In this document: piece by piece, positions 45,956 through 57,264 of the stretch | Layout: the number at the start of each line of letters is the position of its first letter | How positions within the stretch are numbered: position 1 is the first letter of the stretch | Assembly (NCBI GenBank): GCA_022225965.2 | Contig: JAKJXP020000041.1 | Span: 310,001-374,000, forward strand | DNA from: Diatrype stigma | Taxonomy: Eukaryota; Ascomycota; Sordariomycetes; Xylariales; Diatrypaceae | Direction: 5' to 3' | DNA length: 64,000 nucleotides | Translations under genes and position numbers: made by a program | Notes under the pieces: generated by a model | What the model saw: only the letters and a program-made list of their open reading frames with translations | Database searches by the model: none | Told to the model about the DNA's origin: nothing

Positions 45956-47667
45956 ATGGATGTGAAAGATGATGCGATGCCCACCCTTAAACGCCCGTCC
46001 ATCGCGGAACGGTCGGGCGAGGTTGGCACGGCCGATGAGCTGCTCGCCTCCCTAGGCTACACCCCTGAGCTTTCGCGCAATCGCTCTACGTGGCAGGTCG
46101 CCTTCATGTCCTTCGTCTTGGCCGCGATCCCGTACGGCCTTGCGACGACCATGTACTACCCCCTGGTCGGAGGGGGCCCCGTCACCATCATCTGGGGCTG
46201 GGTTGCTGTCTCGCTGATCATCGTGTGCGTCGCTGCGTCACTGGGTGAGATCACAAGTATATATCCGACGGCCGGTGGCGTCTACTATCAGTCGTTTATG
46301 CTGGCTTCTGTGGAGTACCGCCGTATCGCGGCCTGGGTTTGTGGCTGGCTTTACGTCGTTGGAAACATCACTATCACGCTCTCCGTGAACTTCGCCACGA
46401 CGCTGTTCCTGATTGGGTGCATCAACATTTTCGGCACAGACGAGGAGCCCCTTATCGCGGGCGACCCTTACCAAGCTTTCCTCATATTTCTGGGAATCAC
46501 TTTGCTATGCAATGCGGTCTCGTCATTGTGCAACCCCTGGTTGCCCTGGATCGATGTACGCCTCGCCCCTCAGGTCTACCGCTTGTGCGAGTTACTAACA
46601 TGTGTGATCTTCAGACGTTCGCCATCTTTTGGACCTTTGCCGGTGTGATTGCCATCATTATCACAGTTTTGGTAATCGCTAAGGAAGGTCGACATGATGC
46701 CGCCTATGTGTTCGGCCACTTCGAGAACAATTCTGGTTGGGTTGATGGTTGGTCGTTCATGGTGGGTTTGTTACATGCTGCATATGCCACTTCGTCGACT
46801 GGTATGATCATCTCGTAAGTCCATCATAACTCACAAAGTCGAGGGCTGTCATAAATGCTTACCAAATGCAAGTATGTGTGAGGAGGTACGAGAACCCGCC
46901 ACCCAGGTGCCGAAAGCTATGGTCATGACGGTGTGCATCAACACCATTGCTGGCCTACTGTTCATGATCCCCCTCATCTTCGTCTTGCCGGACATTCAGC
47001 TGCTCATCAACTCCGCCCAACCTGTCCCGGTCATCACCAAGACCGCCGTGGGTAATTCTGTGGGTGCGTTTGTTCTGATGATCCCCATCCTCATTTTGGC
47101 CTTGATTTGCGGCATTGGCTGTACGACGGCCGCTTCTCGCTGTGTCTGGGCGTTCTCGCGCGATGGCGCCATCCCCGGCTCGAAGCTATGGAGCCAGGTC
47201 AACCACAAGCTAGACGTTCCTCTCAATGCGATGATGCTCAGTATGGCCGTGCAGCTCGTGCTCGGTCTCATCTACTTCGGCTCATCGGCAGCCTTCAACG
47301 CATTCTCCGGAGTTGGTGTTATTTGCTTGACGACGTCCTATGCCGTCCCCATTGTCATTAGCATGCTGGAGCGGCGGAAGACTGTCAATACAGCTGTCTT
47401 CCAGCTCGGCGCATGGGGCTGGCTCTGTAACATCGTTGCTGTTGGTATGTGTCACCCACCCAAGTCCCCCCCTGCCTCCTTTGTGCTGACATTAGTATAG
47501 CTTGGTCGCTACTCGCTATCCCGCTTTTCTGTATGCCCAGTACAGTGCCTGTTGTTGATTCTGGTACCATGAACTACGCATCGGTCGTGTTCGTCGGCTT
47601 CAGTGTGATCTCCATCGCCTGGTATTTCGCTTGGGGCCGACGAAACTATGTGGGCCCCCCTACGTGA
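45956..47667 (+). CDS. Amino-acid/GABA/polyamine permease, APC superfamily
   Basis: Spliced model: exons 45956-46555, 46615-46814, 46873-47444 and 47501-47667, giving 512 aa. The start MDVKDDAMPTLKRPSIAERS is hydrophilic. DELLASLGYTPELSRN then STWQVAFMSFVLAAIPYGL opens TM1, as in the Uga4/Bat1 choline-GABA permease group. YYPLVGGGPVTIIWGW, GEITSIYPTAGGVYYQS and GMIISMCEEVREPATQVPKA are the group's hallmarks. About twelve membrane segments are visible. CVWAFSRDGAIPGS matches the conserved cytosolic loop. The likely role is proton-coupled uptake of GABA, choline or polyamines. The substrate cannot be chosen from the sequence. All three introns are GT-AG. Confidence 0.88.
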
Positions 47668-48583
47668 TATGATGGCTCTCATTTCATGTGACTCGGTGAA
47701 GAAGAATATGTTCAAAGAAAATGAGTTATGATCACGTGGTGTAACATGATTGAGTTAGCAGGACGTCGTCTTTCAACAGCCGTGTTTTTGGATACCCCGC
47801 CGCGGTGATGCGACGGAACGGCTGAGACAACTGCTAGATAGATTGGTCCACAAATATAACAATCGAGGTCACATCTGAAGCACGGATTGGGGGCAACCCC
47901 GTCCGATATATATACATACTGTGTTTGGACCACCTTGTGATGCCATCTTGTGCTAGACTCATTATGTGCTTACATGATGCAATATAATCCTTGGCATTGA
48001 GGCTGCAAACACCCCCTGCCTGTTGAGCCTCCTTACACCCCCTTGTCATAACCCATGTTATGATGTGAGTGCAGATCCCACGATGCTTGGCATTGGAAAT
48101 AGTAGTGGTCGTCGAGCTTTGACAGATTTCTTTTCCGACTAAACGTACGCACCGTGACCATGATATTGTCATATTCAACGTTGTGGAACGACAAGACGCC
48201 GAGAAAAATGGTTGTCAATTGGTCAATAATTAGGTGCTCAAACCATGTCATGCAAACAATCACAGAAGCCAAATTCATACCACCGAATCAATTACCATGA
48301 AACTGGGCACCACACCCATCTACCCCTTCGCCTGCCATGCCATCATCATGAGCCTGGATCATCCGAGACCAACCTGCTGTTATTATTCCCCTTGCATTTC
48401 GCGACGATCTCACTAGCGAGCTAGCCATACATAGGCAGGTAGGTACTTTGCTGTTACAACAATCAGACAGTCGCTTATACGGCTTTCAACGTGATTTCAT
48501 CATTGATTCATCATTGACAGAACTATATATTGTTATATTCTGATAATAATCCTGAGCCCATGATTATAGGCTTTATTTTAACT
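47668..48583. other. Convergent intergenic region
   Basis: Lies between the 3' ends of the permease (plus) and the aldo-keto reductase (minus). No gene recognised. A GGCAGGTAGGTAC tract lies near 48434-48446. Confidence 0.45.
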
Positions 48584-49732
48584 CTATTCATATCCAACGG
48601 GACGAGGGTTTCGAACGACGGCCACATGCCCTGCGGTGGTCATCAACCGGAACGGTTTGCCCGTCTCCTGGAGCTCGGGCCCGATGAAGTCGGTCGGAAA
48701 GCCGACATCGAACGGCACGACGGCCTCCAGGCGCTCGATCTGCTCCGGGGTCAACCGGATGCTCAGGGACTGAATGTTGTCCTGCAGGTGCTCGACCTTG
48801 CGGCCGCCGACGATGGGGACGACATAGGGGTACTTGGCCAGGACGTAGGCGAGCGCGATAGCGGTGACGGACTCGATGCCGTGCTCGGCGGCGACGGCGG
48901 CGAGCGCGTCGCTCATGCGGATCTCGTCCTCGGTCTGCCCCTCGCCGCGGAGCTTGCGCAGGGGCTCGCCGGCGGCGCGGCGCGCCTCGACGGCCCGGCG
49001 CGACTGCAGCTTGCCCTGGCCGAGCACGTCCCAGGGCGCCAGGGCCATGCCGAAGTGGCGCGCCATGGGGATGATGTCGCGCTCGAAGTCGCGCCGCATG
49101 ACGTTCCACCGGCCCTGGTAGACGACGAAGGGCGTCTTGCCGTGCGCGCGCGCGTACGTGTTGGCCGCGCTGACCACCCAGGCCGGGCTGTCGGAGATGC
49201 CCAGGTACAGCACCTTGCCCTGCTGCACCAGGTTGTGCAGCGCGTCCATGACCTCCTCGATCGACGTCGTCCAGTCCCACCAGTGCAGGTACAGGATGTC
49301 GATGTAGTCGGTCTGCAGCTTGCGCAGCGAGTCCCGCACGCTCATGTGCAGGTTCCGCTTGTGGTTGCCGCAGAAGTTGACGCCCTTGCCCTTGCCGAGC
49401 GCGTGCGACCGGTAGTCGGTCGTGTACTTGGTGGCTAGCACCAGCTGGTCCCGGTTCTGGCGCGCGGCGATCCACTCGCCGAGCCAGAGCTCCGACTGCT
49501 CGTCCTGGTAGTTGCTGGACGTGTCGATGAAGTTCCCGCCGGCCTCGAAGAAGGCGTCCAGCAGCTTGAAGGACTGCTCCTTGTCCATCGAGCCCATGAA
49601 GTCCGTCCAGGCATCGCCGATGGACATTGCCCCGAGCTGGAGCGGGGAGACTCGGATGCCCGCGCTCGGGGCGAGGACGCGGTAACGACCGAGCTCTGTC
49701 GCCGGCTCGGGGGCTGAGACGAATACAGACAT
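48584..49732 (-). CDS. Aldo-keto reductase (AKR9/aryl-alcohol dehydrogenase-like)
   Basis: A 382-aa single-exon frame. I start at [17 protein letters not shown]. The open frame extends 46 residues upstream, but that part is leader-like. The AKR tetrad is visible: Asp in FIDTSSNY, Tyr in SNYQDEQSE, Lys in LVLATKYTT and His in [14 protein letters not shown]-site segments follow ([42 protein letters not shown]). The opening [20 protein letters not shown] and the [12 protein letters not shown] insert are typical of fungal norsolorinic-acid-reductase-like and aryl-alcohol dehydrogenase enzymes. No biosynthetic cluster surrounds it, so a detoxifying or general carbonyl-reducing role is as likely as secondary metabolism. 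Confidence 0.88.
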   Translation of the reverse strand: MSVFVSAPEPATELGRYRVLAPSAGIRVSPLQLGAMSIGDAWTDFMGSMDKEQSFKLLDAFFEAGGNFIDTSSNYQDEQSELWLGEWIAARQNRDQLVLATKYTTDYRSHALGKGKGVNFCGNHKRNLHMSVRDSLRKLQTDYIDILYLHWWDWTTSIEEVMDALHNLVQQGKVLYLGISDSPAWVVSAANTYARAHGKTPFVVYQGRWNVMRRDFERDIIPMARHFGMALAPWDVLGQGKLQSRRAVEARRAAGEPLRKLRGEGQTEDEIRMSDALAAVAAEHGIESVTAIALAYVLAKYPYVVPIVGGRKVEHLQDNIQSLSIRLTPEQIERLEAVVPFDVGFPTDFIGPELQETGKPFRLMTTAGHVAVVRNPRPVGYE

Positions 49733-52700
49733 GCTGGCGAATTGGTTGGCGGGGGATAGGAGTCGGAAAGATTGAGGTCGGAAGAGTTCAAGTGGCAGCT
49801 GGAAGGTATGTACAGCTTGGCTGGTAAAGGGGTCGATAATCACTACAAATGGCACATTCCTGCTCAACATTTCGGGGGCGGGTGCTCTTTATACATGGCT
49901 CCATGGATCGTCGAGGCATAACGTGACATCATGGCCCATCACATAGCCCAGGAAGATGATTGAAAAATCACCACGTGCAAACATGTTGACGCCGGCAGTC
50001 GATACCCGTAGCAAACTGAGACACCGGCATATACCAAGTGGCTGAATAATATATATCTGCAATCGCCGATATAATAGACTTTTCGGGTCTAAGAGGTTGC
50101 CCATCGGCGATATTCATGTTGTGCCTACCTATTTGATGGAGAAACAGGTGCCGGGTATTCGTTCGATCGCGGGGCCTCAGGTGAGGTTGCGCGGGGTTAA
50201 GGGCCGGACGAGTCCTTAACTCCCGAGCAGATCAAGTCTTGCCTACTGTATGCGGTATCCTAAGCGGCGTTGCCCCTAAGCTTCTTAGCTCACAGGCGAA
50301 ACAAGACGGCAATACCTTCTTCTCCGAAGATTATGCATTCTATCTTGCGACATAGTCTACTGTACAATACATGCACGCGGCAGCCGCTGGAGTTGAGGCA
50401 TGGTGAATCGACGGAAACACCATGTAAAAAGTCATGGAAGTGGCGCATTACATTGCCGAGGCCTTGACGCTAATGCAACTTCATGGCACCCGCATCTATA
50501 ACCTGCGACATAACCGCGGCCATACCCAACCCACCACCTTTACCTCCGGCAGTCAGAGGGGGCACCGGAAGGGGTAAGAGGGGCTCAGGGGCAACTTTCC
50601 ACGCCGCATCCACGCAGGAGGACCATATTCCATCTACATCTGTCATCAAACTTGCATCTAGGCATATCAACGTCGACCAATCTCTGCAACAAGTTGTTAT
50701 CATACTCAGTTTCCTCTGATGGGCCAAGCATCTTATACACAATTGGATTCTCCATGGCGAACCGCAACACTGCCAGTAGACCACAAGAAGCCAGTGTCGT
50801 GGGCATGTGTTTCAGGAACAAAGAAGATTGGCCAGGCATGTCAAATACTAAAGAGAAAAGATTCAGAGTCGTTATAATCAGCGGACACACCGTATTCGCA
50901 CACGGCCGCTCTGGGTTTACTTGGTCTGAGTGAGCTGATGTTTAGCTTCGTAGTTGCGAGGAGGCGGGATGCTATGGCGTTGCGGCTCAGAAGGTCAATA
51001 ATTTGTACCGGCTCAAGTGGCTTTCGCTGCAGCCTCGTTCGACTTCTGTTCTCGCTTCTGGACGATGCCAGTACGTCAACGATGTGACCAGGGTGCCTAT
51101 CGCGCAAGCTTTTATACTTCCACTGCCCTTGACCCGAACTGGAGAACAGCAGTGACCTTCCAGCATTTCCAAGATCTTGCATATTGGCATGAACATTACG
51201 GCACGGCGCCCATACCACGGGTTTGCTTCTGTCAGGTTTGTCCCGGACCGACTTCATTTGGGCTCTGTTCACGACCGTCAAGGTGTTGGGTGCATCTCTC
51301 ATCCGACCAAATGATGAGTGATGACTCTCCGCCGCCCTTGGATTGGCCTGGTCATCCCTGTGCCTGTGATGCGACACAATCTCTTATGGCTGGGCCTAAA
51401 CGCCTTCAATGCGATTGAGAACGAAATTTGGCACATTTTGGCGGAATTATCCCAGGCCGTAGCCCGGACATGCTGGTCTGGCCCGACCCTTGGAGCTCGA
51501 CTGGCTGTGAGGTGACCAAAACATTTGCCAGGTCGTGGGGATGGCTCATTGCTGGCTGCTGAGACCCGCTGGTTGCCACGAAGGAATGGCACGCACAGCG
51601 AGGCGAGAGGCCCCTTCTGTATGCCGCAGTGAGCTACTCAATTGAGAAATTGCCGCTGTCATATCCAAAGGATCAGGACTTCTGTTCAAAGAAGTGAGTC
51701 ACTCTTCGTCAGAGGAGCTCATTGCCTGACCAGTCATTCACAGCACGAATGCTGTGTCTTCCGGACGATTTCTCCCATGAGTTTCGACGTTGGTTTACAA
51801 GCCTAGAACCCTCCTGTCTATGACTGAACCACGTGTACAGATGCTGACGTACCATATCGTTCGATAGAAGGATGCCTTAAAGAAAACCTGGCAGAAGGCA
51901 TGTCTCTCGAGGCCAGTAAGTCCTGACAAGCCTGCGGCATGCTGCGGTTGCATTTGCATTGGTTCGTATCCGAACTGAGAGCGATCAGCTGCATCTCGTT
52001 GGAACACGATCGTATTTACCAAGATCAGCGCTGCTGTCGCTAGAGTGCTTCCGTGATCCAACGGGTCAAAAAGACTGATGATCGAGGTGATGCAGATTGA
52101 GGTGGAGATGGGGATGATGCGAAGATTGTTATAACTATTAACTAATGAGATATACGAATGCCACCGGGTGCATAGCTAGGCCAAGTTAGTGATATAGTCT
52201 AAACCTGTCGCAACCCGGGCAACAGAATAGGAGAACTAGTCGGCATGTGGCAGGCTGCACTAATTAGGTATGTTAATGGATAAAAGGGGAATATCTCGCG
52301 CGTATCCCAGCTGCGATACTCGCTAACAATCGCGGATAGTGGCTGATAATCGCTGATAATCGCTGATTCCCTGAATCCGGAAGGCGTGACAGCGCCGGGA
52401 CAGCGCCAATTGGCAGCTGATTCGATAGCGATCGGCACGCCATTTCGTTTCAAACACGCGTCAGTTTTAGGCACAATCACGTGCTCATTCACCGCTTTTG
52501 ATTACGGCCCAGTTAGCAGCTGTTACTTCCCCCAATTCCCAGTAGTTGCCGGTAATTCGACGGTCGACCCACGCAACCACGCTAAAGCAACTGTACGATC
52601 AGCCCCTTTAATTGATGACACGTCCTGTAGGTACATTCATATATAAGTTATAAGCCCGGAGAGGGAAGTCGCAGTCTGCTGCCCTTCCGGAAGTCCTTCT

Positions 52701-52778
52701 TTCCTCTCCCCTGCTTTCCTCTCCATCAACTCGCCCGCCGTTTCAATTACTACCGAATCCGTGGATAAAGAGAGCAAC
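49733..52778. other. 3-kb gene-poor region
   Basis: No gene could be modelled. Minus-strand frames 51377-50841 and 50890-50585 and the hydrophobic frame 52061-51795 (LATAALILVNTIVF) have some coding flavour, but no family match and no start-to-stop splice model. A small tandem array of CTGATAATCG lies at 52341-52366. The F-box leader begins near 52650. Confidence 0.4.
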
Positions 52779-53867
52779 ATGGCGATGATGGAGACCTCAG
52801 CCGCCGGACTGCAGCTGGAGCAGCTGCAGCGCCTGCCCGAGCTGCCCGTGGAACTATGGGCCCACATCATCGGCTTCATCACAGACTCCCGGTACCTGCC
52901 GCGGACCTGGCTACACTTCCGCCACGTATCGCGCGCCTTCAAGTTCGCCACCGAGATGGCTTTCGTCGGCAAACACCTGCCGCACGCCGACCTGGTCTTC
53001 AAGGAGCCCCCCTCGTCGGGTGGCGGCGGCGGCAGCGTGCAGGACATTAATGCGAACCTGATCGTCCCCAAGGTCGTTTTTAAGTTCGACCACCTGGCAG
53101 ACGGCGGCAGCCGCGCCGTGTTCACCAGACGGCACCCAGTGGAGGCGCTGCGGGAAGTCCGCATAGCAGGCTGCACCACCACCACCACCACCACCACAAA
53201 CACAAGCGGTGACACCCAAATCAACAACAGTGACAACAACCTGTTCGACCTGTCCATCCGCCGGTGGCGCGAGGCGCTCGAGCCGTACGCCACCGCGCAG
53301 CAGTCCGCGACGGGCAAGGAGTACGTGCGGCCGCCGCACGCGCTGTCGGTGCGGCGGGTGGCGAACGACACGGCGCTGCCGGGCCTCGAGGTGGACTACG
53401 AGAAGCACGAGATCTCGGTGCTGTGGCGGCCGATGCTGAGCCTGCTGTTCGGCGAGGAGGAGTACATCAAGTGGGCCAAGAAGGTGGACTTTCAGCACTC
53501 GGCCGTCAAGGAGAGCCGCCAGACCATGATGGACATGGTCATCGCCGGCGAGATGGACTACGAGGACTACGAGGACCTGCTGCTCGACTTCGTCATCCGC
53601 CGGGACCGCCGCGTGCTCGACGCCGTCCGCTGCGCGCGCCTCCGGCGCTACGGCCGCGGGGACGGCGGCGAGAAGCGCCGCGAGGACACGCTGAAGAGCA
53701 ACGCCGTCGGGCGCATGCGCAAGGACAAGCGGTTCCAGATCTTCGCGGACGAGTGGGAGTTTCAGGGCGCGGAGGAGTGCGAGGGCAACTTTTATGACGG
53801 CAAGGGCATGGATTTCTTGGGTAAGCACGAGACGAACCGCGCTGGGGAGTTCGAATTCGTGCCTTGA
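52779..53867 (+). CDS. F-box domain protein
   Basis: A 362-aa single-exon frame starting MAMMETSAAGLQLEQLQ. The F-box occupies roughly residues 15-65: LQRLPELPVELWAHIIGFI, then LPRTWLHFRHVSRAFKFAT. This would bind Skp1 in an SCF ubiquitin ligase. The rest has no leucine-rich or WD repeats. It contains a Thr run (CTTTTTTTTN), a WREALEPYATAQQS segment, and an acidic patch MDYEDYEDLLLDF beside a basic region RRDRRVLDAVRCARLRR. The C-terminus is DFLGKHETNRAGEFEFVP. The substrate is unknown. High GC3 supports coding. The large minus-strand frame opposite is a shadow. Confidence 0.8.
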   Translation: MAMMETSAAGLQLEQLQRLPELPVELWAHIIGFITDSRYLPRTWLHFRHVSRAFKFATEMAFVGKHLPHADLVFKEPPSSGGGGGSVQDINANLIVPKVVFKFDHLADGGSRAVFTRRHPVEALREVRIAGCTTTTTTTTNTSGDTQINNSDNNLFDLSIRRWREALEPYATAQQSATGKEYVRPPHALSVRRVANDTALPGLEVDYEKHEISVLWRPMLSLLFGEEEYIKWAKKVDFQHSAVKESRQTMMDMVIAGEMDYEDYEDLLLDFVIRRDRRVLDAVRCARLRRYGRGDGGEKRREDTLKSNAVGRMRKDKRFQIFADEWEFQGAEECEGNFYDGKGMDFLGKHETNRAGEFEFVP

Positions 53868-54468
53868 GGGACGCGTGGGCTGGACATGACGCATATGGTG
53901 CAGTGTACGAATGAATGAGTTGCTTTATAATAGCCAGCGCGCTTCTGCTGATTTAAATGCTGGAAAGAATACAATCTTGCTTTTAACCGGAACAAATGCC
54001 TCATACCACCTTGTTTTTCCCATCACGGTTGCAGTGCAATCCTGCGCCATAGACTCTCCATGATAAGTTCCGATGAGAGTCTCCCGCCCCGCCTTCGATG
54101 TTTATTTTCCTCCAACCCGGCGAGATCGCCTACATAGCCCTCGATCACAGTCTGCGGCATCCGTATGGCTATCATCACACTTCATGCATAAGCTAATCTT
54201 AGCACCATCGACTGATACAGTCACCGTCATTCTCGCGGGTAAGTAGGAGATAATGCATATTCGGCAATTGGCCGGGGCCCCAATCTAGCCTTAGACGTCA
54301 ACAGCTATGAGATCCGACAAGTTCCCGCCTTCCACCTACATAAGGAACCGCATTGGGCAGAGGTCTTTTTACTCTCGATATGATATTGATGTCCGTAAGT
54401 AATCCTTGATCTCGGGTGGATTAAAGGCATATTTGATCTTATCGTCGAGGATCGAACTGAACCCTATT
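53868..54468. other. Convergent intergenic region
   Basis: Between the 3' ends of the F-box (plus) and HET (minus) genes. No gene or notable repeat seen. Confidence 0.45.
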
Positions 54469-56844
54469 TTATTCCAATACGACGCACCCTGGCGATGTAT
54501 GTCGCAGCGGAAACCTGCGAATGGGATGTTCGAGCAGGACATCATCAAGTATGTTCCATGATCGGTCCATGTAGACTATCGGAGTATGGAGATCTGCAAC
54601 GTCCGAAGGGAAATCTCTTATGCTGATAAGACCGACGCGCTCGTATGTTTCGGCAGAAGATGTCGCTAATTTGCCGGCGGGTTTCAATATAAGTATGCAT
54701 AGTGTGGGCAATGAATTCGGTGGGCGGAAGGTGTCACCTAAGAGCCATCAGCGCAACTCCAACACGGCCGAGGTCCCACCTGCTCGGGCCTAGAGCATTG
54801 CACAACGTACGATAAAAGGTCGTCGTGGTAAGGGGATCGACAAGAACGATACCTAGCATACCATTCTCCAATTTGACGTATTGGTCAAGTAACGGCTTTG
54901 TCGCCACGAAGAGCCCATCCCGAACCTCAAAGACAGCCAAAGTCCCACTGCATCGGGATCGGGTACCCGGAGGATGTATTCCCCATCCAGTATACCTGAT
55001 AACTGTTTTTGTACGTTGCTGTTCCTCTGTGAGGTCTATTTCCCGGAAAGAAAGAGGGATGATGTCGCCCCTGAATTTCAGATATCGGGAAGCTAGATCG
55101 AGTCTGTCTTGCTGATTGGATATCTCGTTCAGGGGTGTGAAATTATCATCAAACCCATCACCTTGAATCAGTACCGAGAAAGGTTCAACGTCAAGCTGAC
55201 CAATATTGACTGCGAAGAAGTTAACGGGACCTTTCCAGCCGACCCAGGACCAACTAGGGAACTTCAACCTCCTGCTACCTGGGGTGGTGTGGCACCACAA
55301 AACACCAGCTCTGATGGATTCTTGTTTCTGTAATTGTGCACGTTGCTGATGTATTTCCATTTGATCACCTGTAGAGCTGCTTTCATAATTTCTCACGTTG
55401 AAAATCGGGATACCATGAAGATGGAAGGTGGGACTCTGTCTGTTCTTGTGTTCAGTGAGAATACCCAGAAATGCCCTCAAAGAATCGTCTTCGCGCGAAA
55501 GTTCCCTTTTACTGTATTCCTGGATCTGTGTAAATATACCGTGTTCAACTCGCAAAGCGAACACCTCCACAGGCATCATGTCTTCGAACTCCAGCTGACG
55601 TGAATAAGCCCTCAGGGTTGGTCCTCTCAAGAACCCCAGTGCCTCGGTAGCATATACCTGGCTGCATAGGTAGAGGATTTGTTGGTCGGTGAATATAAGG
55701 CGCTTCTGGGACAAGTAGCCTTCTTGGTATGTCCATCCCCTAGTTGCCCATTTGGTATTCCTCAAGGCGGAGGAAGACAAAGAGTATGTATGGAGCAAGG
55801 AGTAGTTGCCCAAAGTAACCTCATGCTGTGTTTGGCGAGCAACCTTCCCAACTCCAGGAAGTCCATAGGCTGAATTCTCACCCCCCGCAGCTATTATTGT
55901 CAACACAGAGTTCGAATAAATCATCCCCATTTGAGTGATTAGTTGATGTTTGATGTCTTCTCGCTGGTCGATGCACTTCCTGATCTATCAGCGCTGCTAT
56001 TACCATCCCGGTACATATGTGACCTGATGTATGTAATCTTTCGGCACAATACATATTATCAAATTTGTGCTGGGTATTTACCCCCCCTCCCCGCCTTTTA
56101 GTTCACTCCCAGGAGATAAGGTATACTTACATATCGATCAACCCATAGGTACTTGTAACCAAGAGCTACGGTCACTTTGATGCTATCCTCGATGACTGCA
56201 GGGTAATCACCATTCTTGTCGCTATCATAATAAGTCTGATGACTATCGCCCCATACATAGGACAGCGCTATATACTGGCAGTCCTTAGGTGCAATCACAA
56301 CCGATCGAGTTGCGCAATCGATGACCTGTAGATTTGGAATATCTCTCCTTGTTTTGTTTAAACAAAACACTCCGTGCTCCGCAGTGCATGAAGAAAGAAG
56401 GTGGCGTATGGAGCTGTAGTCGACAATTTTCGGAGGTACTCGCTGCGGTCCAGTAATGTCATCCTCTTTGTCGGTTCGAAGAACAGATAAGAATGACCTG
56501 ACATATAGTGGTACGTAGGTGGCAGGTACAGAGAATAAGACCGTGTGTGTTTCCCTTCCATGTCTTTCTGAATGATAATATTTCTCCATGAAATGGTTAA
56601 GATCACGAGCCATGACGGTGCAACTGATCCCATCAAGACAGGCTGGTTTTATGGAAGACAATGTTTGGCAGCATTTGCAAGCCGAATTCTTCAATTCTTC
56701 GTGTGATTCAGTCAGCGTCATCATGTCTTTTTTAATGGTTGTTCCACGAATATCGAGCTCTGCGAAGTTTGGGGCCAAAGCAGACCAGTCAACCCTCTTG
56801 CATCTATCACACAACTTGGGGCTTGGAGTGCTATCAACTTCCAT
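54469..56844 (-). CDS. HET-domain heterokaryon-incompatibility protein
   Basis: Spliced model: exons 56844-56131, 55975-54811 and 54737-54469, giving 715 aa. The N-terminus KLCDRCKRVDWSAL is the usual Cys-x-x-Cys opening of fungal HET proteins. The HET core holds CQYIALSYVWGD (about residue 196), KYLWVDRYCIDQRE (split by the 155-nt first intron), QMGMIYSNSVLTIIAAGG and RGWTYQEGYLSQKRLIF. The C-terminal part has FPSWSWVGWKG. I add the third exon (73-nt intron, donor GTACGT, branch CTGAT, acceptor TTAG) because it restores the common family ending (ETYERVGLISIRDF). Without it the frame runs to a stop at 54734-54736. Known role of the domain: triggering cell death on non-self fusion. Partner specificity is unknown. 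Confidence 0.85.
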
Positions 56845-57264
56845 TTCTTATGACGGTGGATTCCTGCCAGGGGTGGCACGATGCTGCAATTGTGAGGATA
56901 TTCGTAGGAGCTGAACCGCAGACTTGGCCTTCGGAGTCAGATTGGTGCTATGATATAACCCAGGCAATTCCTGGGTAGCTTAAGAAGGGGTCGGAGATGG
57001 TTACAGACGGACTCCAGAAGGAGTAGAAAGGTAATGGAAGGATGACAACAAGAGCGGGGTAGGCGTATGGAACAGTATCCAAGTTCAACGGGCGACTGCC
57101 ATTCATAGTTCGGCTATGAATGAATGGCATCACATTTATCCGATCGATGTTACCACGGCTCAGGAATATCCGACATGTCACCAGCAACCAATATTGAAGA
57201 TAGGCATTTACGCCACTTTCATACTGCACAGAAACTGGTGGAATAAATCCTCATTCTGCCTATC
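56845..57264. other. Spacer between kinase and HET gene
   Basis: 420 bp between the kinase stop and the HET start, both on minus. It presumably carries the HET promoter. No gene seen. Confidence 0.5.

Noticed and set aside
48530..49438. 302-codon plus-strand open frame
   Set aside because: Antisense shadow of the aldo-keto reductase, whose catalytic tetrad is clear on minus.
50585..51377. Possible minus-strand gene (frames 51377-50841 and 50890-50585)
   Set aside because: Some protein-like stretches, but no family resemblance, no good splice joining them and no clear start. Left as unresolved intergenic DNA.
51795..52061. Possible membrane-protein exon on minus
   Set aside because: One hydrophobic stretch (LATAALILVNTIVF) but no upstream start or partner exon with valid splice sites.
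52911..53894. 327-codon minus-strand open frame
   Set aside because: Antisense shadow of the F-box gene. No motifs.
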